Assembly: GCA_020057985.1 (NCBI GenBank)
Contig: JAGVEU010000158.1
Location: 1-5,836 of the forward strand
DNA: 5,836 nt
Direction: 5' to 3'
Source: Calditrichota bacterium
Lineage (GTDB): Bacteria > Electryoneota > RPQS01
Part shown: in pieces, positions 1-5,132 of the stretch
Layout: each line of letters starts with the position of its first letter
Numbering within the stretch: position 1 is the first letter of the stretch
The notes under the pieces: model-generated
What the model saw: only the letters and a program-made list of their open reading frames with translations
Databases searched by the model: none
What the model was told of the DNA's origin: nothing
Position numbers and translations under genes: made by a program

Positions 1-1163
1 CGGGTATCGTAACCGTCGGCAAGGTCGGTGGCAATGTTCGCTGCCGGCGGCAGCCACCCTTGGGCGGAATGATCTACTGCTGACCAAAGCTGGTCGTAGT
101 CATTTTCGGGAGTTGACATGATGTAGTACTTGTTTCGGTCGCCTGCGGGTGTTCCAAGTCCGCCTGTGCCGAAATTGCGGTTGTTTTCCTGTCGTCGGGG
201 TCCCCAATCCAGCGTTGCGTCGCCATTCGAAGCCCACCAGTTGAACGAAAACTGGCGGCTCGGCGGATAGTCCAGCATTGATGCGCCAATGGCTGCCACC
301 GCCGATTGCTGATCCCACAGCCCAGACCTGGATGGATCGCCGTCGTTGTCTGCTGACCAGGCGATAAGCAGGCTCTCTTGAGTAGCTGGGTCAACACAGC
401 TGTAGCTTCCGGAGATGTCATCCTGAGAGCCAAGAGCCCCGCGAGTACGAGCCATGATGTCGCAATCGAGATAGAGTCCACAGAATGTCTGATGGAGATA
501 GTGGCTGCCGATATTCTTGATCCTGTAGCGAAACAAGATGAAGTCTTCATAAACGCTTGCACTCCAGGAATACGACTCCTGCACGATCTTTAGTCCAAGT
601 GGAAAATGTGGTCGTCCGTCGTCCGGATTCGGGGAAACCCACGATTGGTCGGTCAGCGTGTCGTAGTAGGTGGCGATGTAGTCGGCTTCGCTGACGGCGT
701 CCGGACTGTATGCTGGATCACCGGGACGCGTCGACCTCTTGACGATTTGGCCGTTGGGCAGGCCCTCCGGGAACATTTCAAAGACGTGTTGCCAGCCATC
801 ATGCCCGGTAGAGACGAGGGTGTCGCTGTCTACTACCGCACCAATCCACAAGGCGCCTTGCCACAGATATTCTATACCCGAACCGTAGGGGAACTGGCAC
901 GAAGGAGCGGGCAGGCCGGTCTCGGGGTCTTTTATGGAAGGGTCCATCTGTGAACCGTAGATCCCGAAATTGGTGATGGTCATTCCGACGTTGCCCACTT
1001 TGTGCACGCGGTGATCCAGATACGGCGACGATGATGAAGGATCTGCAACAGTAGAGACATGGGTCTCTTCACTCTTCTTTGCTGCCCACGTTCCTTCCGT
1101 CGGGGTGCTGACTGCGAGCAACACCGCCAACACGATGATACCTTGCTTTGACGAGAATTGCAT
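1..1163 (-). CDS. Large secreted protein of unknown function (5'-complete, 3' end beyond window)
   Basis: The frame stays open from ATG at 1163 to the window edge, giving 387 codons plus two bases. AGGAGG lies at 1173-1168, 4 nt before the ATG, so the start is well supported. Residues 1-28 look like a Sec signal peptide: K6, a hydrophobic core at about 8-18, then a T-W-A/A cleavage site near 27-28. The mature part has no Lys-rich or membrane segments and is rich in Trp, Tyr, Asp and Gly. It contains 'VGNVGMTITNFGIYG' (56-70), 'GIEYLWQGALWIGAVV' (96-111), 'YEDFILFRYRIKNIG' (205-219), a calcium-loop-like 'SADNDGDP' (270-277) and 'FNWWASNGDATLDWGPR' (307-323). I recall such proteins as common, uncharacterised exported proteins of several hundred residues in FCB candidate phyla, often ending in a sorting or FlgD-like domain. 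That C-terminus would lie outside the window. A beta-rich cell-surface or secreted role is inference. No enzymatic motif is recognised. Confidence 0.88.
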   Translation of the reverse strand, partial: MQFSSKQGIIVLAVLLAVSTPTEGTWAAKKSEETHVSTVADPSSSSPYLDHRVHKVGNVGMTITNFGIYGSQMDPSIKDPETGLPAPSCQFPYGSGIEYLWQGALWIGAVVDSDTLVSTGHDGWQHVFEMFPEGLPNGQIVKRSTRPGDPAYSPDAVSEADYIATYYDTLTDQSWVSPNPDDGRPHFPLGLKIVQESYSWSASVYEDFILFRYRIKNIGSHYLHQTFCGLYLDCDIMARTRGALGSQDDISGSYSCVDPATQESLLIAWSADNDGDPSRSGLWDQQSAVAAIGASMLDYPPSRQFSFNWWASNGDATLDWGPRRQENNRNFGTGGLGTPAGDRNKYYIMSTPENDYDQLWSAVDHSAQGWLPPAANIATDLADGYDT

Positions 1164-1180
1164 GGCGCCTCCTAAGCACA

Positions 1181-1194
1181 GATTGGTTTCAATC
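1181..1194. repeat. Small palindrome at the transcript start of the secreted-protein gene
   Basis: A perfect 5-bp inverted repeat, GATTG/CAATC, with a 4-nt spacer lies immediately after the predicted start site near 1195. As RNA it would be a hairpin at or next to the 5' end, with its 3' arm 7 nt upstream of the AGGAGG. As DNA it sits where an operator could block the promoter. At 5 bp it may also be chance. Confidence 0.4.
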
Positions 1195-1201
1195 AGTATG
1201 G

Positions 1202-1230
1202 AATATAGTGCAACATGGCTCCGGTGTCAA
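1202..1230 (-). promoter_or_regulatory. Near-consensus sigma70 promoter of the secreted-protein gene
   Basis: On the minus strand TTGACA (1230-1225) is followed after exactly 17 nt by TATATT (1207-1202), one mismatch from the full housekeeping consensus. The predicted transcription start is near 1195, giving a leader of about 32 nt before the ATG at 1163. This suggests strong, constitutive-type expression unless a repressor acts at the adjacent palindrome. Confidence 0.8.
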
Positions 1231-1238
1231 TAGTGCAT

Positions 1239-1253
1239 GCGGATTTTCTCCGC
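1239..1253. repeat. Short GC-rich inverted repeat in divergent intergenic region
   Basis: GCGGA (1239-1243) and TCCGC (1249-1253) form a perfect 5-bp repeat around a 5-nt TTTTC loop. It lies just upstream of the minus-strand promoter -35 box and about 160 nt before the glycosyltransferase start. It has no clear role. It could be an operator half-site pair or chance. Confidence 0.3.
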
Positions 1254-1273
1254 GCGGTCAGGAAGCCGTATGA

Positions 1274-1299
1274 GCCGGTGCACGAGGACGTACACCGGC
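1274..1299. repeat. 26-nt stem-loop between the divergent genes
   Basis: GCCGGTG (1274-1280) pairs perfectly with CACCGGC (1293-1299). After one C/A mismatch (1281/1292), ACG (1282-1284) pairs with CGT (1289-1291) around an AGGA loop. The result is a 10-bp stem with one mismatch and a tetraloop. It is the strongest secondary structure I see in the 248-nt intergenic region at 1164-1411. No T-run follows on either strand, so it is not a typical intrinsic terminator. It could be a leader structure of the plus-strand glycosyltransferase mRNA, a protein site, or a remnant of a mobile intron (see findings). Confidence 0.6.
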
Positions 1300-1411
1300 C
1301 ACAGACTGCGAGGGGTTCCCGATGGCGCAGGGGGAATCGCCGTTCCAGAGTTGAACCGTGCGACCAAACTCCGCTCTTGCTTAGGCGTGCGCGATGATCT
1401 AACTTCCGGTT

Positions 1412-2926
1412 GTGAATTCCGAGTCCTCTCTTTTCGCGCGTCCGTTTCTGATCATCCTTACGCTGGCGCTGGGGCTGCGCCTCACAGCGGTCATCTTCTC
1501 GCAAGGATTTATGGCGCACGACGATCATTATGAGACCATCGAGATCGCCAATAGCTGGTTGCATGATGGGCTATACCTGTCTGACGGCACCTTGCGTTGG
1601 GAGGGGAAGCCGGACATCGGGGTGATGCGTAGCGCGGTGTATAATCTGTTCCTGTTAGGGCTGATGAAAATCACTTCGGCGTTCGGTGTTGAGCATCTCG
1701 ATACGCACATGTATTTCAATCGCTTCGTGCACGCGCTGCTGTCGTTGTTGCCCGTGATTTTTGGCTATCGATATCTCAAAGAAGAAACCAATGAACGCAC
1801 TGCCGCGGTCGGTGGAGTGCTACTGGCGGCGCATTTCCTGATGCCTTATCTGGCGGTGCGCAATCTGGTGGAGATGGTTGCCGCCGACTTCCTATTCCCG
1901 TGTTTGTATTTCGCTACTACCGGCATGAAGCGAGAGTCGGATGGTGATGCCGTACTGGCAGGCGTGCTCGGCGGGATTGCCTTCATGATCCGTATGCAGG
2001 TTATCATGGCGCTCGTGCTCGTGCCGATTGCGATGGTGATTCGGCGTCGTGCTTGGCGGCAAGCAACGACGTTCACAATCGCGTTGGCGGGAATGATTGT
2101 CTTGCAGGGGCTGATTGATACCCAGACACACGGCAAGTTCCTCGGGAGTTTCACCAATTACATAGTCGGCAATCTGGGGGCGGCACCGACAATTCCGGGA
2201 CCGTGGTATCGGTATGCCTTGCTGCTGCTTGGCGTGATGATACCGCCGTTTTCGCTTCTATTCGTCGGTTCCGTTTTCCAGTGGCGTGTCATTCGCAACC
2301 ACATTGTCTTGTGGTTGCCGATGATGGCGTTCTTGATAGGGCACTCGGTGATCGTCAACAAGCAGGAGCGATTTATGATTCCGATTTTCCCGATTCTGCT
2401 CGTGCTCGGCTGTGTCGGAGTCTACTATCTTACTCAGAGTGACGGTTGGCACAATCGCTGGCGCAGACTTCGCCTCGGGCTGTGGGCCTGGTTTGCCGTG
2501 ATCAATCTGGTACTGCTTGCGGCGTTCACGGTCAACTATGGGCATCGGGGCGCTGTTGATCCGTTGGTGTACTTGTCGCGACAACCGGACGTCCGTAAAG
2601 TGCTCTTCGACTGCACTGAGCGCCGCATGTTTGTGCCTCATGGCTATCGGCAGTATGACCGCTCCAATGCCTTCACGATTTACAGTAATCTTGAGTTTTT
2701 TCAGGCGTTGGCACAGGGAAAGCTGCTTTCCTTTTCACCTCCGGACTACATCGTCGTTTTCAGCGATGACAATTTGATACAGCATCAAGACCTGCTGACT
2801 TCCATGTTGGGGAAGTACAAGCTGGTTCATCATGGCAAACCGTCGTTAGTCGACGTCGTGCTCAACAAGCTGAATCCCAAATACAATCATCGCAATGAAT
2901 CGTGGGTGCTGGGGCGAGTGAAATAG
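1412..2926 (+). CDS. Alg9/PIG-B-like GT-C glycosyltransferase (GT22 family), integral membrane
   Basis: 504 residues, a usual size for GT-C transferases that move a sugar from a polyprenyl-phosphate donor on the outer face of the inner membrane. About ten hydrophobic spans are visible: roughly 11-29, 106-120, 131-148, 155-171, 180-209, 219-236, 268-288, 297-315, 322-340 and 356-375. A hydrophilic tail fills about 380-504. The family pattern is clear. The acidic loop after span 1 is H36-D37-D38, in the place of the HPDE motif. It is followed by 'RWEG' (62-65) and R73-S74, like the WEW...RS segment; R150-N151...E154; P264-W265-Y266 before a membrane span; and 'NKQERFMIPIFP' (316-327), matching the H-K-E-x-R-F...P signature of GT22 proteins. 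The start is GTG, with an in-frame stop at 1400-1402. The next candidate, ATG 1511, would delete span 1. The sugar and acceptor are unknown; mannose onto a lipid-linked or surface glycan is the family default. It stands alone, converging on the tRNA gene. Confidence 0.86.
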   Translation: MNSESSLFARPFLIILTLALGLRLTAVIFSQGFMAHDDHYETIEIANSWLHDGLYLSDGTLRWEGKPDIGVMRSAVYNLFLLGLMKITSAFGVEHLDTHMYFNRFVHALLSLLPVIFGYRYLKEETNERTAAVGGVLLAAHFLMPYLAVRNLVEMVAADFLFPCLYFATTGMKRESDGDAVLAGVLGGIAFMIRMQVIMALVLVPIAMVIRRRAWRQATTFTIALAGMIVLQGLIDTQTHGKFLGSFTNYIVGNLGAAPTIPGPWYRYALLLLGVMIPPFSLLFVGSVFQWRVIRNHIVLWLPMMAFLIGHSVIVNKQERFMIPIFPILLVLGCVGVYYLTQSDGWHNRWRRLRLGLWAWFAVINLVLLAAFTVNYGHRGAVDPLVYLSRQPDVRKVLFDCTERRMFVPHGYRQYDRSNAFTIYSNLEFFQALAQGKLLSFSPPDYIVVFSDDNLIQHQDLLTSMLGKYKLVHHGKPSLVDVVLNKLNPKYNHRNESWVLGRVK

Positions 2927-2937
2927 CAGGGTTGGAA

Positions 2938-2955
2938 TTGCTTTCGAGAAAGCAA
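2938..2955. terminator. Palindrome between convergent glycosyltransferase and tRNA genes; possible bidirectional transcript end
   Basis: TTGCTTTC (2938-2945) and GAAAGCAA (2948-2955) form a perfect 8-bp inverted repeat with only GA between, so the real hairpin is about 7 bp with a 4-nt loop. It starts 12 nt after the glycosyltransferase stop codon and ends 1 nt from the mature 3' end of the tRNA. Its position suits a shared transcript end or a 3' processing barrier. It lacks a T-tract on either side, so classical intrinsic termination is uncertain. Confidence 0.5.
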
Positions 2956-2956
2956 A

Positions 2957-3028
2957 TACCCCCACCAGGGATCGAACCTGGATTTCCGGCTCCGGAGGCC
3001 GACGCGTTATCCATTACACCATGGGGGC
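2957..3028 (-). tRNA. tRNA-Arg, anticodon CCG
   Basis: A complete 72-nt cloverleaf reads on the minus strand. The acceptor arm pairs GCCCCCA with TGGGGGT (first pair G1-U72 wobble) and the discriminator is A (2957). The D-arm stem is GTGT/ACGC around a loop containing GG. The anticodon stem is TCGGC/GCCGG around loop CTCCGGA. The variable loop is 4 nt, and the T-arm is CCAGG-TTCGATC-CCTGG. The anticodon CCG (2995-2993) reads the arginine codon CGG. The 3' CCA is not encoded: TTTG follows A73, so CCA must be added after transcription. The gene is divergent from proS and has its own promoter. Confidence 0.95.
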
Positions 3029-3038
3029 AACTGCGCGG

Positions 3039-3067
3039 AATCTATTTGAACACAACAACAAAGTCAA
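3039..3067 (-). promoter_or_regulatory. Promoter of tRNA-Arg with GC-rich discriminator
   Basis: On the minus strand TTGACT (3067-3062), a 17-nt spacer and TAGATT (3044-3039) form a good sigma70 promoter. The predicted start is near 3032, leaving a leader of only about 4 nt before G1 at 3028. The bases just after the -10 box read CCGCGC. A GC-rich discriminator is typical of stable-RNA promoters under stringent (ppGpp) control in proteobacteria; applying that here is inference. Confidence 0.72.
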
Positions 3068-3125
3068 CGGCGAAATTGACGACGACATTTCCCCGGTACG
3101 TCATCAGTCCGCCACCGCAAATACC

Positions 3126-3153
3126 TTGACTTCAATGGTGTTGCGGCTAACTT
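3126..3153 (+). promoter_or_regulatory. Possible proS promoter
   Basis: TTGACT (3126-3131), a 16-nt spacer and TAACTT (3148-3153) could be -35 and -10 boxes, giving a leader of about 30 nt before the proS ATG. The -10 box matches consensus at only three positions, so this is tentative. It is the best candidate on the plus strand in the gap between the tRNA and proS. Confidence 0.4.
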
Positions 3154-3191
3154 AGTCGCGCATTAAGGCCGATACTTCTGAAAGGTAGACT

Positions 3192-4925
3192 ATGTTCTGG
3201 TCAAAAACATATATCCCGACTCTTCGCGAAGACCCGGCAGACGCCGAGTTGATTTCCCACAAGTTGCTGGTAAGAGGCGGCTATATCCGCAAGCTGCAGG
3301 CGGGCGTTTACAACTACCTGCCGCTTATGCAACGGACGCTTCTGAAAACAATCAACATCGTTCGCGAGGAGATGGATCGTTCCGGCGCCATCGAAATCAC
3401 GATGCCGGTGCTTCATCCGGCGGAGTTGTGGCAGGAATCAGGACGTTGGGATGTGATGGGCAAGGAGCAAATGCGATCCAAGGACAGGCATGATCACTGG
3501 ATGGTGCTCGGCGGCACGCATGAGGAAGTTGTCACCAACCTCATTCGCAACGAATTACGCAGCTACCGACAGTTGCCGCTCAACCTCTACCAGATTCAGG
3601 TCAAGTTCCGCGACGAAATCCGCCCGCGCTTCGGTTTGATGCGGGGACGCGAGTTTCTGATGAAAGACGCTTACACTTTTGACCTTGACGCCGAAGCGCA
3701 CAAGTTAGCCTATCAGAAAATGGTCGATGCCTACTTTGCGGTGTTCAGTCGCTGCGGACTGGAAGTGCGCAAGGTGGAATCGGATACGGGGGCTATGGGG
3801 GGGAAAATGGCGCACGAATTCATGGTGATCGTAGATACTGAGTCGGGAGAGGAATTGTTGTTTTTCTGTAATAACTGCGATTATGCCGCCAATGTTGAGA
3901 AAGCCGACTCGATCAGTTCGAAAACGATAGCCACGGAGTCGGAGCAGCCGCTCAAGAAAGTGCCGACGCCAAATGCAGCCACGATCGAGGAAGTCACAGC
4001 ATTCCTGAATGTGCCTGCCGAACGTCTGGTCAAGACACTTCTCTATACCGCCGACGGGAAACCGGTGGCAGCGATGATTCGCGGCGATCGGCAGATAAAC
4101 GAACTCAAGCTTAAGAATCACCTCGGTTGTTTTGAACTGACGATGGCAACTCCCGAGATCGTGGAGGAAGTCACGCACGCGCCGGTCGGATTTGCCGGCC
4201 CTGTCGGTCTCAAAGGGGTCCGCCTGCTTGCCGACCCGGAGGTGATGGAGTTGACCAACTTCGTCGTCGGTGGCAACGAAAACGAGACGCACTATGTCAA
4301 TGTCAATCATAAGCGGGACTTCAGCGTGAGCGAAATCGTTCCGCTCCGCTCGGCGGCGATCGGCGATGTTTGTCCGATCTGCAAGAAGGGGATTCTACAC
4401 ACCAAGAAGGGAATCGAGGTGGGCAATACATTCAACCTCGGCTACAAATATGCCAAGTCGCTCAATGCGACCTACCTCGACAAAGACGGCAAGGAGCAGA
4501 TGTTCTACATGGGTTCTTACGGCATCGGCGTAACGCGCACGATTCAGGCTGCGGTCGAGAGATTCAATGATGCCCGCGGGATCATTTGGCCGGCATCACT
4601 GGCGCCGTACCAGGTTCATATCGTGCCGCTATCGACCGATGAAAGCTTGCGCAAAGCCGGTTTTGCGTTGCACGATCAACTTATAAAAGCCGGTGTTGAG
4701 ACGATTCTCGATGACCGCGACGAACGCGCCGGCGTCAAGCTGAATGACGCTGATCTGGTCGGTATGCCACTGCGCGTAAATATTGGCGCCAAGTCATTCG
4801 AGAAGGGACAGTTCGAGTTGAAGGATCGCGCCAAGCCCGATCTGCAGATGGTTGAGATCGGGTCAGCCGTCGAGACCATCAAGAAACAGGTCGACGCGAA
4901 ACTGGCTCAGCCGGTTCCGATTTAG
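3192..4925 (+). CDS. proS: Prolyl-tRNA synthetase, bacterial type with INS editing domain
   Basis: 577 residues, close to the roughly 570 usual for bacterial ProRS. This cytoplasmic class II enzyme activates proline with ATP and charges tRNA-Pro. Motif 1 region: about 60-76, with the conserved proline in 'MPVLHP'. TxE loop: T109-H110-E111. Motif 2: 'FRDEIRPRFGLMRGREF' (139-155). Motif 3: 'GSYGIGVTRT' (441-450). The inserted YbaK-like editing domain, which clears mischarged Ala-tRNA-Pro, spans about 225-400. It keeps K281 in 'VKTLL', the 'RGDRQINELK' segment (298-307) and H367; by alignment from memory these match E. coli K279 and H369. The C-terminal anticodon-binding domain is about 470-577. 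CxxC pairs at 226/229 and 394/397 bracket the editing domain. The ATG is preceded by GAAAGG (3180-3185) with a 6-nt gap. One oddity: the usual proline before T109 is G108. The gene appears to be transcribed alone. Confidence 0.98.
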   Translation: MFWSKTYIPTLREDPADAELISHKLLVRGGYIRKLQAGVYNYLPLMQRTLLKTINIVREEMDRSGAIEITMPVLHPAELWQESGRWDVMGKEQMRSKDRHDHWMVLGGTHEEVVTNLIRNELRSYRQLPLNLYQIQVKFRDEIRPRFGLMRGREFLMKDAYTFDLDAEAHKLAYQKMVDAYFAVFSRCGLEVRKVESDTGAMGGKMAHEFMVIVDTESGEELLFFCNNCDYAANVEKADSISSKTIATESEQPLKKVPTPNAATIEEVTAFLNVPAERLVKTLLYTADGKPVAAMIRGDRQINELKLKNHLGCFELTMATPEIVEEVTHAPVGFAGPVGLKGVRLLADPEVMELTNFVVGGNENETHYVNVNHKRDFSVSEIVPLRSAAIGDVCPICKKGILHTKKGIEVGNTFNLGYKYAKSLNATYLDKDGKEQMFYMGSYGIGVTRTIQAAVERFNDARGIIWPASLAPYQVHIVPLSTDESLRKAGFALHDQLIKAGVETILDDRDERAGVKLNDADLVGMPLRVNIGAKSFEKGQFELKDRAKPDLQMVEIGSAVETIKKQVDAKLAQPVPI

Positions 4926-5071
4926 CAATCGATCTGCATTCACTTCTACATACTTAATAAGATGCGTTGCGCACAATTTCAGTGCGTCTGCTCGTTTGAT
5001 AACACGCTTGCTGCGGAACTGGCGTTGTTGTAAATGATTGCAACTCAATGTATTACCAATGCGTACTTTCT
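4926..5071 (+). other. Intergenic region between proS and the sigma54 promoter
   Basis: No coding sequence is supported here. Two weak dyads are visible. CGCAC/GTGCG (4970-4974 and 4982-4986) has a 7-nt loop and an added G-U pair in RNA. A second repeat with a bulge lies at about 5001-5029 (AACACGC against GCGTTGTT). Neither is followed by a T-run, so I cannot name a convincing proS terminator. The first dyad lies about 112-130 bp upstream of the predicted sigma54 start, within the usual range for an enhancer-binding activator site, but one copy of a 5-bp repeat is weak evidence. Confidence 0.4.
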
Positions 5072-5088
5072 TTGGCACGATCCTTGCA
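5072..5088 (+). promoter_or_regulatory. Sigma54 (RpoN) -24/-12 promoter
   Basis: TTGGCACG (5072-5079), 4 nt, then TTGCA (5084-5088) matches the sigma54 consensus TTGGCACG-N4-TTGCA at all of these positions. The invariant GG (5074-5075) and GC (5086-5087) have the required spacing. The predicted start is near 5099, giving a leader of about 34 nt to the TTG at 5133. Family knowledge says such promoters are silent without an ATP-driven enhancer-binding activator. No such activator gene lies in this window. Confidence 0.8.
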
Positions 5089-5102
5089 TTACTCCGTGCA
5101 GA

Positions 5103-5116
5103 AACAGAATGCTGTT
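5103..5116 (+). repeat. Small leader hairpin upstream of the lipoprotein gene
   Basis: AACAG (5103-5107) and CTGTT (5112-5116) form a perfect 5-bp inverted repeat with a 4-nt AATG loop. It begins a few bases after the predicted sigma54 start and ends 5 nt before the AGGAGG. It resembles the dyad at 1181-1194 in the other exported-protein leader. At this length it may be chance. Confidence 0.35.
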
Positions 5117-5132
5117 AGGTTAGGAGGAAAGC

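Noticed and set aside
74..562. 162-codon minus-strand open frame
   Set aside because: It overlaps the secreted-protein gene on the same strand in another frame. The frame from 1163 has a promoter, ribosome site, signal peptide and coherent protein composition; this one has none.
378..953. Plus-strand open frames of 71 and 115 codons (378-593 and 606-953)
   Set aside because: They are antisense to the secreted-protein gene, lack ribosome sites and give no recognisable protein.
1193..1564. Short frames on both strands across the divergent intergenic region
   Set aside because: They overlap promoter boxes and the start of the glycosyltransferase, have no ribosome sites, and have Arg-rich random composition.
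2902..3129. 75-codon plus-strand frame
   Set aside because: It reads through the antisense of the tRNA. Its 'PPPGIEPGFPAPEADALSIT' peptide is the usual spurious translation of a tRNA complement.
3705..4310. 201-codon minus-strand frame inside proS
   Set aside because: It is antisense to a fully conserved enzyme gene, with no start signals; it is a by-product of proS codon use.
4970..4986. CGCAC/GTGCG dyad as proS terminator or activator site
   Set aside because: The 5-bp stem has a 7-nt loop and no T-run, and only one copy is seen, so neither role can be claimed.
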